This document shows positions 50,900 through 60,036 of a stretch of 64,000 bases of DNA, piece by piece (the first letter of the stretch is position 1; each line of letters opens with the position of its first letter). Origin of the DNA: Halomonas sp. MCCC 1A13316. Lineage in GTDB: Bacteria; Pseudomonadota; Gammaproteobacteria; Pseudomonadales; Halomonadaceae. The notes beneath the pieces were generated by a model, which was not told the DNA's origin, did not search any database, and saw nothing but the letters and a program-made list of their open reading frames with translations. The position numbers and the translations under genes are program-made. The stretch covers positions 1,612,001 through 1,676,000 of the forward strand of contig NZ_CP053382.1 in the NCBI RefSeq assembly GCF_014931605.1. The letters are read 5' to 3'.

Positions 50900-51906
50900 G
50901 CGATGGCCTGGGCGAGCGTTGGTTGCAGGCGGCCTATGGCAATGCCGTCTGGCTCAAGGCGCTGCGCCCGCTCGAGTCGATCTATCGATGGGCCATAGCG
51001 CGGCGTGCGGCAGCCTACCGTGATGGTCATCGTACGGTGTGGCGAGCCCCGGTACCGGTAATCGTGGTCGGCAACGTGACCCTGGGAGGGACGGGCAAGT
51101 CTCCCCTGGTGGCCTGGCTTGCCCGCTACCTGAAGGAACGCGGCTGGCGGCCTGGCATCGTGTCGCGGGGGTACGGCGGTAAGGCGGGGCGGGGCGCAGA
51201 CTATCCTTTGCATGTCACGACACGGACGCCGATCTCCCAGAGCGGTGATGAGCCGCGCATGCTGGCGCGCCAGACCGGCCTGCCGGTGGTGGTCGACCCT
51301 GACCGCCCGCGTGGGGCCCGGGCGCTGCTCGAACAGGGCTGCAATATTCTGCTGAGCGACGATGGCTTGCAGCACCTGGCGCTGGGACGCGATGTCGAAC
51401 TGGTAGTAGTGGATGGTCTCCGTGGCTTCGGCAATCGACGTTGCCTGCCGGCGGGCCCGCTGCGTGAGCCCTTGTCGCGCCTGAGTGAGGTGGACGCCGT
51501 GCTGGTCAATGGTGAAGCGGCTATCGCACTGCCCGAGGGAACCCACGCCTTTCGCTTGGCCCCGGTGCGCTGGCGCTCGTTGGCGGACGGCGCGAGCTTT
51601 CCCCTGGACCCGCTGCCTTTTCGGGGGCCAGTGCACGCGGTCGCGGGAATCGGTAATCCCGGACGCTTCTTCGCGACTCTGAACGACCTGGGCGTAGCAG
51701 CAAGCGCGCATGCCTTCGCCGATCACCATCGCTTCTTGCCGCAGGACCTGGCTTTCGACGATGACCTGCCAGTAGTGATGACGGCCAAGGATGCAGAGAA
51801 ATGCGATGCCATGACTCTCGCGCAGGGCTGGGTACTCGAGGTCGAAGCCGAACCGTCGGCAGACTTCGTCGCCTGGCTGGACAGTCGGCTGGCAGGGCTG
51901 CGATAA
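50896..51906 (+). CDS. lpxK: Tetraacyldisaccharide 4'-kinase LpxK
   Basis: 336 residues. One N-terminal membrane-associated helix, then the P-loop VVGNVTLGGTGKSPLVAWLA and DDGLQHLALGRDVELVVVDG. It phosphorylates the lipid A disaccharide at the 4' position. ATG 50896 overlaps the msbA stop (ATGA). Confidence 0.95.
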   Translation: MSDGLGERWLQAAYGNAVWLKALRPLESIYRWAIARRAAAYRDGHRTVWRAPVPVIVVGNVTLGGTGKSPLVAWLARYLKERGWRPGIVSRGYGGKAGRGADYPLHVTTRTPISQSGDEPRMLARQTGLPVVVDPDRPRGARALLEQGCNILLSDDGLQHLALGRDVELVVVDGLRGFGNRRCLPAGPLREPLSRLSEVDAVLVNGEAAIALPEGTHAFRLAPVRWRSLADGASFPLDPLPFRGPVHAVAGIGNPGRFFATLNDLGVAASAHAFADHHRFLPQDLAFDDDLPVVMTAKDAEKCDAMTLAQGWVLEVEAEPSADFVAWLDSRLAGLR

Positions 51907-51934
51907 CCGTATGGTCAAATGTATAAGAGCATGA

Positions 51935-51960
51935 AACTCGTGGACGGAACTCGTGGACGA
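51935..51960 (+). repeat. 13-bp tandem duplication in the lpxK-Trm112 gap
   Basis: AACTCGTGGACGG (51935-51947) is followed directly by AACTCGTGGACGA (51948-51960). It lies just before the ribosome site of the next gene and may be a slippage duplication; no role is known. Confidence 0.6.
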
Positions 51961-51973
51961 TAGAGGTGAGACG

Positions 51974-52183
51974 ATGGACAAGGAATTGCTGGCCATGCTG
52001 GTCTGCCCGCTGTGCAAGGGCAAGCTCAAGTACGACCGCAAGGCCGAGGAACTGTTGTGCCACTACGATGGCCTGGCCTATCCGGTGCGCGACGGCATTC
52101 CGGTCATGCTGCCCGAAGAGGCGCGCCGGATGGAGGTCGACGAGAAGCTGCCGGCTTCACCCGGTCGTACCGGAGAGGTGTGA
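51974..52183 (+). CDS. Trm112/YcaR-like small protein
   Basis: 69 residues. [19 protein letters not shown] then [22 protein letters not shown] is the Trm112-family pattern, and the Cys pairs may bind zinc. The YcaR equivalent sits between lpxK and kdsB in E. coli, as here. The function is unclear. ATG 51974 follows AGAGGTGAG. Its TGA overlaps the kdsB ATG by one base. Confidence 0.88.
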   Translation: MDKELLAMLVCPLCKGKLKYDRKAEELLCHYDGLAYPVRDGIPVMLPEEARRMEVDEKLPASPGRTGEV

Positions 52184-52956
52184 TGGCGCAGGAAAACGCC
52201 TTCATTGCGGTGATTCCGGCACGTTTCGGCTCCTCTCGGCTTCGGGGCAAGCCGCTGCTCGACATCGGCGGTGAGCCCATGGTGGCGCATGTCTGGCGAC
52301 GTGCCAGCGAAAGCGTCGCCAGTCGCGTGGTGGTGGCCACTGATGATGCACGTATACGAGACGCCATGCTGCCGCTGGGGGCCGAGGTGGTGATGACCCG
52401 CGCCGACCATTCCTCCGGCACCGACCGTCTGGCCGAGGTGGTCGACCAGTTGGGGCTCGCCGACGACGCCGTGCTGGTCAACGTGCAGGGCGACGAACCG
52501 CTGATTCCGCCGCGCTTGATCGACCAGGTCGCCATGCGGCTGCATGACGACCCCGGCGCCTCCATCGCGACCCTTGCCGAGCCTATCGCCGACGTCGAGA
52601 CGTTGTTCAATCCCAACGTGGTCAAGGTGGTGCGGGCGCTTTCCGGCCGTGCTCTCTATTTCTCGCGCGCCCCCATTCCCTGGGATCGCGAGTCGTTCGC
52701 CACGCGTCCGGAGTGGCTCGAGACCGATGCCTGGCTTCGCCATATCGGAATCTACGCCTACCGTGCTGCTTTCCTGGCGGAGTATCGCGACTGGAGCCCC
52801 GCGGCGCTGGAGCAGCTAGAGCAGTTGGAACAGCTACGGGCGCTGCACCACGGCCATGCCATCCAGGTGGCCCTGGCTGCCGAGCCCAATCCAGCCGGTG
52901 TCGATACGCTCGAGGACCTGGAGCGCGTCAGGGCCTTGCTGATCGAGAATTCGTAA
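52183..52956 (+). CDS. kdsB: 3-deoxy-manno-octulosonate cytidylyltransferase
   Basis: 257 residues. Nucleotidyltransferase fold: [56 protein letters not shown] and HIGIYAYR are all KdsB signatures. It makes CMP-Kdo for lipopolysaccharide. ATG 52183 overlaps the upstream stop (TGATG). Confidence 0.96.
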   Translation: MAQENAFIAVIPARFGSSRLRGKPLLDIGGEPMVAHVWRRASESVASRVVVATDDARIRDAMLPLGAEVVMTRADHSSGTDRLAEVVDQLGLADDAVLVNVQGDEPLIPPRLIDQVAMRLHDDPGASIATLAEPIADVETLFNPNVVKVVRALSGRALYFSRAPIPWDRESFATRPEWLETDAWLRHIGIYAYRAAFLAEYRDWSPAALEQLEQLEQLRALHHGHAIQVALAAEPNPAGVDTLEDLERVRALLIENS

Positions 52957-52970
52957 GCAGGAGGAGACTC

Positions 52971-53450
52971 ATGCGCGTTCTGTTCGTCTGTCTCGGCAAT
53001 ATCTGTCGTTCACCCACCGCCGAAGGCGTGTTTCGTCGGGAGCTCGAGTCGGCAGGGCTGGCGCATCGTGTCGAGGTCGACTCGTGCGGCATCGGTGACT
53101 GGCACGTGGGCAAGTCGCCGGACCCGCGCTCCGCGGACGCCGCCCGTCGTCGTGGCATCGACTTGAGCGAGCTTCGCGCGCGCCAACTGTCGGGCGAGGA
53201 TTTCCAGCGCTTCGATTACCTTCTGGCCATGGATCACGACAACCTGGCGGCGCTGCGCCAGCTGTGTCCCGAGGAGTGTCAGGCCCACATAGGCCTTTTC
53301 CTCGATTTTGCCGGTCATGTCGACCGCCCGGTACCCGACCCCTTTTACGGTGGCGAGCGGGGCTTCGAGGAGGTGCTGGACCTGATCGAGTCCGCTTCCC
53401 GCGGCCTGGTCGAGGATATCACCCGGCGTCTTGAGGGGGCGCGGCGTTGA
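52971..53450 (+). CDS. Low-molecular-weight protein tyrosine phosphatase
   Basis: 159 residues. The N-terminal P-loop VCLGNICRSP carries nucleophile Cys7 and Arg13. The general acid Asp lies in VPDPFYGG. GGAGGAG precedes ATG 52971. It lies in the envelope gene run between kdsB and murB, so a role in polysaccharide control is possible but not shown. Its stop overlaps the murB TTG. Confidence 0.92.
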   Translation: MRVLFVCLGNICRSPTAEGVFRRELESAGLAHRVEVDSCGIGDWHVGKSPDPRSADAARRRGIDLSELRARQLSGEDFQRFDYLLAMDHDNLAALRQLCPEECQAHIGLFLDFAGHVDRPVPDPFYGGERGFEEVLDLIESASRGLVEDITRRLEGARR

Positions 53451-54454
53451 GCGATGCCACTCTGGCCGAACATGATCTGAGTTCGGCCAACACCTTGGGA
53501 TTGCCCTGCCGTGCCGAGCACTTCGCCGCGCCGGCGGCCATCGAGCCGCTGCGACGACTGCTGCGCCAGGCGGCCGAGCGGGATTGGATCCTGACCGTCC
53601 TCGGCGGAGGCAGCAATCTGATCCTTCCCGAGCGGTTATCGGGGCTGGTGCTCAAGCCGGCGCTGCGCCACTGGTGGCTGGAGCGACAGGGCAGCAGCGT
53701 TCTGGTGCATGTTGGGGCAGGGGTCGAATGGCATGCGTTGGTCATGGCCCTGGCCGGCCGCGGGCTATGGGGGACGGAGAACCTGGCGCTGATTCCGGGT
53801 TTCTGCGGCGCCGCACCGATCCAGAACATCGGCGCCTATGGCGTCGAGCTATGCGAGGTGCTCGAGGCGGTCCAGGTACTGTTCGTGGAGGATGGCCGCA
53901 GTGCCGTACTCACTCCCGAGGAGTGTGCCTTCGGCTATCGTGACAGCATCTTCAAGGGCGAGTTGGAGGGAAGGGTAGTCATTACCGGCTTGACGCTACG
54001 CCTGACCCGGGTGGCCTCACCACGCCTGGCTTATGGCGATCTGGCCCAGCGGGTAGGACCGTGCCCAGGCCCGCTCGAGGTGGCCGAGGCGGTATGCGCC
54101 ATTCGCCGCGAGAAGCTGCCCGACCCGGCAGAGCTTGGTAATGCCGGCAGCTTCTTCAAGAATCCCATCGTCGAATCGGAGCGGGCCGCTGAACTGATGA
54201 CGTCATGGCCTGCGATGCCGCATTTCGAACTGCCGGATGGGCGTGTCAAGCTGGCTGCCGGTTGGTTGATCGATCAATGCGGCCTCAAAGGTTGGCGTAG
54301 CGGCCATTTCGGCGTGCACGACCGCCAGGCTCTGGTGCTGGTTCACTTTGGGGGCGGCAGCGCCGCAGAGCTACTGGCCTTTGCCGATCGCGTAGTCGAG
54401 CAGGTTCAGGCACGTTTCGGCGTGGTATTGGAGCGCGAACCCAGGCTGGCTTGA
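53447..54454 (+). CDS. murB: UDP-N-acetylenolpyruvoylglucosamine reductase
   Basis: 335 residues, MurB type I. FAD site LGGGSNLILPERLSGLVL, IPGFCGAAPIQNIGAYGVEL, FGYRDSIFKG and GNAGSFFKNPIV with the catalytic Ser/Glu region. It makes UDP-MurNAc for peptidoglycan. The probable start is TTG 53447 overlapping the phosphatase stop (TTGA), with GAGGGGG upstream. It is convergent with rne. Confidence 0.93.
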   Translation: MSDATLAEHDLSSANTLGLPCRAEHFAAPAAIEPLRRLLRQAAERDWILTVLGGGSNLILPERLSGLVLKPALRHWWLERQGSSVLVHVGAGVEWHALVMALAGRGLWGTENLALIPGFCGAAPIQNIGAYGVELCEVLEAVQVLFVEDGRSAVLTPEECAFGYRDSIFKGELEGRVVITGLTLRLTRVASPRLAYGDLAQRVGPCPGPLEVAEAVCAIRREKLPDPAELGNAGSFFKNPIVESERAAELMTSWPAMPHFELPDGRVKLAAGWLIDQCGLKGWRSGHFGVHDRQALVLVHFGGGSAAELLAFADRVVEQVQARFGVVLEREPRLA

Positions 54455-54501
54455 GTCCACCGCTAACGAAGTCGCTCGGCAAACACCCGTTTAGCAACGA
54501 A

Positions 54502-54540
54502 AATGGCCCGCGCAGTTCAAGTGCGCGGGCCATTCGTTTG
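54502..54540. terminator. Terminator hairpin between convergent murB and rne
   Basis: ATGGCCCGCGCA (54503-54514) and TGCGCGGGCCAT (54522-54533) form a perfect 12-bp stem around a 7-nt loop. The flanks are moderately T-rich on both strands (CGTTT forward, TTTCGTT reverse), so it may end transcription from both sides. Confidence 0.75.
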
Positions 54541-54552
54541 CGGCGTGGCTTG

Positions 54553-57500
54553 TCAGCCCTGGTTGCCTTTATGCGCTTCCTGCTCGCGCCGACGTATCTC
54601 GCGCGGGTCATTGTGCGCGCGGCGGCGTCGACGAGCGGCTGCAGGCGACTCTTCGACGGCAGGTTTTTCCTCCGACTCAGGAGCTTCTGCCTCGGCCTGT
54701 TCCGGTTGCTTTGACTCCACCGGCTCGGCAGGCTTTTCCGCCGGCTTGGGCGCGTCGACCTTGGCCTGATCTGCCTTCGGCTGCTCGGCCTTGACCGGCT
54801 CGGCAGGCTTTTCCACCGGCTTGGGCGCGTCGACCTTGGCCTGATCCGCCTTCGGCTGCTCGGCCTTGACCGGCTCGGCGGGCTTCTCCGCCGGCTTGGG
54901 CGCGTCGAACTTGGCCTGATCCGCCTTCGGCTGCTCGGCCTTGACCGGCTCGGCAGGCTTTTCCACCGGCTTGGGTGCGTCGACCTTGGCCTGATCCGCC
55001 TTCGGCTGCTCGGCCTTGACCGGCTCGGCAGGCTTTTCCACCGGCTTGGGCGCGTCGACCTTGGCCTGATCTGCCTTCGGCTGCTCGGCCTTGACCGGCT
55101 CGGCGGGCTTCTCCGCCGGCTTGGGCGCGTCGACCTTGGCCTGATCTGCCTTTGGCTGCTCGGCCTTGACCGGCTCGGCGGGCTTCTCCGCCGGCTTGGG
55201 CGCGTCGACCTTGGCCTGATCTGCCTTCGGCTGCTCGGTCTTGACCGGCTCGGCAGGCTTCTCCACCGGCTTGGGCGCGTCAACCTTGGCCTGATCCGCC
55301 TTCGGCTGCTCGGCCTTGACCGGCTCGGCAGGCTTCTCCACCGGCTTGGGTGCGTCGACCTTGGCCTGATCCGGCTTGGGCTGCTCGGCCTTGACCGGCT
55401 CGGCGGGCTTCTCCGTCGGCTTGGGCGCATCCGGCTTGGGCTGCTCGGCCTTGACCGGCTCGGCGGGCTTCTCTACCGACTTGGGTGATTCAGCCTTGGC
55501 TTGCTCGACCTCTGCCTCGTCGGTGGCGAGTTCCGCCTGCTCGCCTGCCTGCAGTCGTTTCTGCTCGGCTTCGGCCTGCGGATTGATGGCATGCTGACGT
55601 GTGCGGTTACGCGGGTTGTTGCGCGTACGCTTGGGCTTGCCATCATCGGCTCTGGTCGGTTCGGCCGCCTGCTCGGCGGGTTTTTCCTGGGGCTCGGCCT
55701 TCTGGCGACGAGGAGCTTCGTCACGGCTGCGTGGCTTGCTGCCCTGACGTCCCTCTTCGCTAGCCTGGGGCTTGTCGGCACGCGCCTGGTTGCGACCGCG
55801 ACCGCCGCGTCCTTCGCTGCGGCCTTCAACACGACCTTCACTACGGCCAGTTGCGTTGTCCTGGCGCGCCTCCTGGCGTGAGTCGCTGCGGGCGTTTTCC
55901 TGTTGGCGAGTCTGGCCGCGTTGGCTGCGGTTGTCATCCTGGGCGTCGCCACGCGAGCGACGCCGCTGGCGACCGTTGCGCTCGCCACGCTCTTCCTCGC
56001 TGCTGCGAGACTGAGGAGGTGTGACCGGCTTGCGGGGCTGCTGCGAAGTGGATGTATCGCTTTCGCCCCCGCCGAGCAACTTGCTGACACCCTTCAGCAG
56101 GCGACCGAGTACGCCAGAAGCCGGGGCTGCGCCCGTAGGGGCGGCAGTTGGGGTGGCAGCCGTAGGAGAGGGCTGCGGGGCCGGCTCCTGTTGCAGTGAG
56201 GCTGGGGCCGGCTCGTTGTGAATAACTGTCTTGACGGCCGCCTCGGTGCGGGCGACCGGCTTGGCGATGCTGGTGTCCGGCTCCTTGCCGATTTCGGTAT
56301 CTACCGACAGCTCGAAGCTGGACTTGTCCTGCTCGCCTTCCTCCTCGATATGATCGTCGCGCAAGCGCTGAACATCGTAGTGCGGCGTGTCCATGTCGGG
56401 ATTGGGCAACACGAGGACGCGCACACCCTGGCGCTTCTCGATGTCGGCGAGTACCGAGCGCTTCTCGTTGAGCAAGTAAGTGGCGACCGGCACCGGCAGA
56501 ATGGCGCGGATCTGGGCGCTGCGCTCCTTCATCGCCTCTTCTTCGATCAGGCGCATGATCGACAGCGACAGCGAGCGCACGTCGCGAATGGTGCCCTGGC
56601 CGTTGCAGCGCGGGCAGACCACGCCGCTGGTTTCGCCCAGCGACGGGCGCAGGCGCTGGCGCGACATTTCCATCAGGCCGAAGCGCGAGATGCGACCGAT
56701 CTGTACGCGGGCGCGGTCGAGCTTGAGCGCGTCGCGCATGCGATTCTCGACCTCACGCTGATTGCGCGCCGGGCTCATGTCGATGAAATCGATCACCACC
56801 AGACCGCCGATGTCACGCAGGCGCAACTGGCGGGCGATCTCATCGGCCGCCTCGAGATTGGTCTGCAGCGCGGTTTCCTCGATGTCGCTGCCACGGGTGG
56901 CGCGCGCCGAGTTGATATCGATGGAGACCAGGGCCTCGGTGTGGTCGATGACGATGGAACCACCGGAGGGCAGTTTCACTTCACGCTCGTAGGCGGTCTC
57001 GATCTGGGATTCGATCTGGAAGCGCGAGAACAGCGGGACTTCATCGGCGTAGAGCTTGATCTTCTGCTGGTACGAGGGCATGACCTGGCGAATGAAAGCC
57101 AGGGCGCGCTGATGCACCGTCGGATCATCGATGAGCACCTCGCCGATGTCCTGGCGCAGGTAGTCGCGCATGGCACGAATGATAACATCCGATTCGCGAT
57201 AGATCAGGAAAGGCGCCTGGCGCTTGCCGGCCTCCTCGGTGATCGACTCCCACACCTGGACCAGGTAATTGAGGTCCCACTGCAGCTCCTCGCTGCTGCG
57301 GCCGATACCGGCGGTGCGCACGATCACGCCCATCTTCTCCGGTACCGTGAGCTGGCCCATGGCTTCCTTGAGCTGGGTGCGCTCTTCGCCCTCGATGCGC
57401 CGTGAGATACCGCCGGCGCGAGGATTGTTGGGCATCAGCACGAGGAAGCGGCCGGCCAGGCTGATGAAAGTGGTCAGCGCCGCACCCTTGTTGCCGCGCT

Positions 57501-57816
57501 CCTCCTTGTCGACCTGCACGATGACTTCCTGACCCTCCTTGAGCACCTCCTTGATGCTGGGGCGCCCCGAGGTGTCCTTCAGGAAGTATTCGCGGGAGAT
57601 CTCCTTGAGAGGGAGAAAGCCGTGACGATCGGCCCCGAAGTCGACGAAGGCGGCTTCGAGGGAGGGCTCGACGCGGGTAATCTTGCCGCGATAGATATTG
57701 GCTTTCTTTTGCTCCCTGGCACCCGATTCGATGTCCAGGTCATACAGGCGTTGTCCGTCTACCAGCGCGACGCGCAGCTCTTCGGGCTGGGTCGCATTGA
57801 TGAGCATCCGTTTCAT
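54553..57816 (-). CDS. rne: Ribonuclease E, with long repeat-bearing C-terminal scaffold
   Basis: 1087 residues. The N-terminal half is classical RNase [23 protein letters not shown], an S1 domain (residues about 35-125), catalytic block [11 protein letters not shown], and the zinc link [11 protein letters not shown] near 400. It starts mRNA decay and processes rRNA and tRNA. The C-terminal half is disordered, with Arg-rich RNA-binding segments (residues about 600-760). Tandem 25-residue units built on [13 protein letters not shown] and [10 protein letters not shown] then follow. The tail is [18 protein letters not shown], similar to the conserved pseudomonad C-terminal microdomain. The start at 57816 matches the family; a start four codons upstream is rejected. 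Confidence 0.97.
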   Translation of the reverse strand: MKRMLINATQPEELRVALVDGQRLYDLDIESGAREQKKANIYRGKITRVEPSLEAAFVDFGADRHGFLPLKEISREYFLKDTSGRPSIKEVLKEGQEVIVQVDKEERGNKGAALTTFISLAGRFLVLMPNNPRAGGISRRIEGEERTQLKEAMGQLTVPEKMGVIVRTAGIGRSSEELQWDLNYLVQVWESITEEAGKRQAPFLIYRESDVIIRAMRDYLRQDIGEVLIDDPTVHQRALAFIRQVMPSYQQKIKLYADEVPLFSRFQIESQIETAYEREVKLPSGGSIVIDHTEALVSIDINSARATRGSDIEETALQTNLEAADEIARQLRLRDIGGLVVIDFIDMSPARNQREVENRMRDALKLDRARVQIGRISRFGLMEMSRQRLRPSLGETSGVVCPRCNGQGTIRDVRSLSLSIMRLIEEEAMKERSAQIRAILPVPVATYLLNEKRSVLADIEKRQGVRVLVLPNPDMDTPHYDVQRLRDDHIEEEGEQDKSSFELSVDTEIGKEPDTSIAKPVARTEAAVKTVIHNEPAPASLQQEPAPQPSPTAATPTAAPTGAAPASGVLGRLLKGVSKLLGGGESDTSTSQQPRKPVTPPQSRSSEEERGERNGRQRRRSRGDAQDDNRSQRGQTRQQENARSDSRQEARQDNATGRSEGRVEGRSEGRGGRGRNQARADKPQASEEGRQGSKPRSRDEAPRRQKAEPQEKPAEQAAEPTRADDGKPKRTRNNPRNRTRQHAINPQAEAEQKRLQAGEQAELATDEAEVEQAKAESPKSVEKPAEPVKAEQPKPDAPKPTEKPAEPVKAEQPKPDQAKVDAPKPVEKPAEPVKAEQPKADQAKVDAPKPVEKPAEPVKTEQPKADQAKVDAPKPAEKPAEPVKAEQPKADQAKVDAPKPAEKPAEPVKAEQPKADQAKVDAPKPVEKPAEPVKAEQPKADQAKVDAPKPVEKPAEPVKAEQPKADQAKFDAPKPAEKPAEPVKAEQPKADQAKVDAPKPVEKPAEPVKAEQPKADQAKVDAPKPAEKPAEPVESKQPEQAEAEAPESEEKPAVEESPAAARRRRRAHNDPREIRRREQEAHKGNQG
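54715..55485 (-). repeat. 75-bp tandem repeats within rne
   Basis: About nine to ten full units of 75 bp, plus degenerate ends, encode 25-residue repeats. EKPAEPV occurs 11 times in the protein. Units differ mainly at Val/Ala before EKPAEPV, once Lys-Thr for Lys-Ala, and once Phe for Val. High DNA identity suggests recent expansion or gene conversion and probable length variation between strains. Confidence 0.9.
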
Positions 57817-58379
57817 GTTGTCTCGCAAACTGGACGCGCCGGTAGGCTTCGAAGAAGGCGAACCTCTGGGTGCTGCGTGCTTGTGCTCAGCGCATGTCGC
57901 GGATGCGCAGTGGCGCCCGATCGTACCGGTACCCGAAACGGGCCCAATACGACATGATCATGTTGAGTACGTGGCGGAGGCAGGACATGTCTCGGTGGGG
58001 CTTCTCCCATCCGGCCCTGCTGTCACCGCCAGACACCTGGCATTCATCGATTCGCCAACGCCGGCCACCGGCACGATGTGGAACGATTCCCGTGGCCACC
58101 GCTCGCCTGTCACTGTCGCGAGTCGGGTCCGGGCGTGGCGTCACTACTTGTCTACTTCTTGCGTCTATCACTCGTTGGCGTCGGGACCCATTGTAGGGTC
58201 GTCGTCGCCCGATTTCGTCGCTCCGGCCTGCGTGTCTGTCGTGCAGGCGCCATGGGACCGAAGGGATCCATCCGAGCGAGCTCGCAATATAGCAGTATTG
58301 GCAATCGTCAGCAATTGGCGCAGCGCGTCGTCGAGTGCGTTAGAATGCGGCCTCACAACGGATTTTCAGCGGGAGTGTC
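57817..58379. other. 563-bp divergent region of rne and rluC
   Basis: No gene is supported. It holds the probable long rne leader, read leftward, and the rluC promoter, read rightward. A -10-like TAGAAT at 58341-58346 serves rluC, but no good -35 is seen at the right distance. Confidence 0.6.
58286..58314 (-). promoter_or_regulatory. Probable sigma70 promoter of rne with about 460-nt leader
   Basis: On the minus strand TTGCTG (complement of 58309-58314), a 17-bp spacer, and TATATT (complement of 58286-58291) fit a sigma70 promoter. Transcription would begin near 58279 and leave about 460 nt before the rne ATG. Long leaders on rne mediate autoregulation in E. coli. Confidence 0.6.
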
Positions 58380-59327
58380 ATGGCCGAGGGGCGCGACGTA
58401 CAGTGGGTGGAGGTGGGCGAAGGCCAGTCGGGCCAGCGGGTCGACAACTTCCTGATAACGCGCCTGAAAGGCGTGCCGCGAACGCTGGTCTACCGCATCG
58501 TGCGCAAGGGCGAGGTGCGGGTGAACAAGAAGCGGGTGAAGGCCGACTATCGCCTGCAGGTGGGCGACATGGTCCGCATCCCGCCGCTCAAGCTGGCCCC
58601 GCGCGAGGCGGTCAAGCAGGTCAGTGAGGGGTTGCGCAACCTGCTGGCCGGCAGCGTGCTGGTAGAGGGTCCGGGCTGGCTGGTGCTCAACAAGCCGGCC
58701 GGTCTTCCGGTGCATGGGGGGAGCGGCGTCAAGATCGGTCTCATCGAGGCCTTGCGCCAGGTGCGGGAGGATCTCGATTTCCTTGAGCTGGTCCATCGCC
58801 TGGATCGCGATACCTCGGGCTGCCTGCTGTTGGCCAAGTCGCGCCCGGCGCTGCTGACGCTCAACGAGGCGCTCAAGCATCACCAGATGGACAAGCGCTA
58901 CCTGGCGCTGGTGGCGGGGCGATGGCCCGCGCGCCGTGAGTTCGTCAGTGCCCGTCTTGATCGCTACGATGCCGGCAATGGCGAACGCCGGGTGCGTGTA
59001 GATGCGGCCGGCAAGGTGGCGAGAACCCGCTTCGCCGTTCGCGAGGCGTACCCCAAGGCTACGCTGATCGAGGCCGAGCCTGTGACCGGGCGTACCCACC
59101 AGATCCGCGTGCATGCCGCTCATGCCGGCTACCCACTGCTCGGCGACGACAAGTACGGCTCGCGGGAAGGCATGTCGCTGGCTCGCCACCTGGGCTTGTC
59201 GCGTCTGTTCCTGCATGCCGAGTCGCTGACTTTTCCCGAGCCCAGTAGCGGACGCCCGGTACAGATTCGCGCGCCGCTTCCCGAAGAGCTCGAGGAGGTG
59301 CTCGAACGAGCCCGAGAGAGCCGCTGA
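58380..59327 (+). CDS. rluC: 23S rRNA pseudouridine synthase RluC
   Basis: 315 residues. N-terminal S4 domain (GQRVDNFLITRLKGVPRTLVYRIVRKGEVRVN, split around residue 30) and RluA-type catalytic domain with HRLDRDTSGCLLLAK carrying the Asp nucleophile, and GRTHQIRVHAAHAGYPLLGDDKYG. The position divergent from rne is typical for RluC, which modifies U955, U2504 and U2580 in E. coli numbering. Confidence 0.93.
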   Translation: MAEGRDVQWVEVGEGQSGQRVDNFLITRLKGVPRTLVYRIVRKGEVRVNKKRVKADYRLQVGDMVRIPPLKLAPREAVKQVSEGLRNLLAGSVLVEGPGWLVLNKPAGLPVHGGSGVKIGLIEALRQVREDLDFLELVHRLDRDTSGCLLLAKSRPALLTLNEALKHHQMDKRYLALVAGRWPARREFVSARLDRYDAGNGERRVRVDAAGKVARTRFAVREAYPKATLIEAEPVTGRTHQIRVHAAHAGYPLLGDDKYGSREGMSLARHLGLSRLFLHAESLTFPEPSSGRPVQIRAPLPEELEEVLERARESR

Positions 59328-59364
59328 GGCTCGACATGCCACTGGAACTTCTACAGGAGTTGCG

Positions 59365-60015
59365 ATGCGCTATCGACTGGTGATCTTCGACTGGGACGGC
59401 ACCCTGATGGACTCCGCCGCTCGTATCGTCGCCTGCATGCAGGCGGCGGCGCGCGATGCCGGCTGGGGGCACCTCGAGGACGCCGCCGTGCGCGACATCA
59501 TCGGCCTGGGACTTCCCGAAGCCATCGACCGGCTGTGCCCGGGCATAGATGCCGAGCGCTTCGAGCTGCTGCGCAGCCGCTATGCCCACCATTTCGTCGA
59601 GGGCGATAGCACGCCGATGGCATTCTTCGCCGGCGTCGAGACCGGTGTTGCCGCGCTGCGCAAGCAAGGCGCGAGACGCCTGGCCGTGGCAACCGGCAAG
59701 AGCCGGCGCGGGCTCGATCGGATCTTCCGCGAGAGCGGCAGTGGCGGCTGGTTCCATGCCAGCCGTACTGCCGACGAGACCCGCTCCAAGCCACACCCTC
59801 AGATGCTCGAGGAGCTGCTGGTCGAACTCGACGTGCCGGTCGAGGAGGCCGTCATGGTGGGCGATACCGAGTACGACCTGGAGATGGCGCGCGCCCTCGG
59901 CATGGATCGGGTTGCCGTGACCTGGGGTGTACATGCCCCCGAGCGGCTGGCGACGAGCCGCCCTGTCTATACTGCCGGGGCGGTTACCGAGCTGTTTGAC
60001 TGGTTGAATCGATAG
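59365..60015 (+). CDS. HAD family hydrolase (phosphoglycolate phosphatase-like)
   Basis: 216 residues. HAD motif I FDWDGTLMDS, motif II AVATGKS, Lys in TRSKPHP and motif IV MVGDTEYDLEMA. The helical cap is of the Gph/PGMB type. It lies 37 nt after rluC and 21 nt before the S49 peptidase, an order common in gammaproteobacteria. The substrate is not certain. Confidence 0.88.
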   Translation: MRYRLVIFDWDGTLMDSAARIVACMQAAARDAGWGHLEDAAVRDIIGLGLPEAIDRLCPGIDAERFELLRSRYAHHFVEGDSTPMAFFAGVETGVAALRKQGARRLAVATGKSRRGLDRIFRESGSGGWFHASRTADETRSKPHPQMLEELLVELDVPVEEAVMVGDTEYDLEMARALGMDRVAVTWGVHAPERLATSRPVYTAGAVTELFDWLNR

Positions 60016-60036
60016 AGGTGAAAGGAAGGCGACCTG

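Noticed and set aside
54285..55430. 381-residue Arg/Ser-rich repeat protein on the minus strand
   Set aside because: It is a frame-shifted reading of the rne tandem repeats and overlaps murB antisense; the true frame is RNase E.
54715..55485. Regular repeats that could be taken for a CRISPR array
   Set aside because: The 75-bp units are contiguous with no unique spacers, and they stay in frame as a protein repeat.
57698..58627. 309-codon plus-strand frame spanning the rne start, leader and rluC start
   Set aside because: It overlaps rluC in another frame and has no domain; it crosses promoter sequence.
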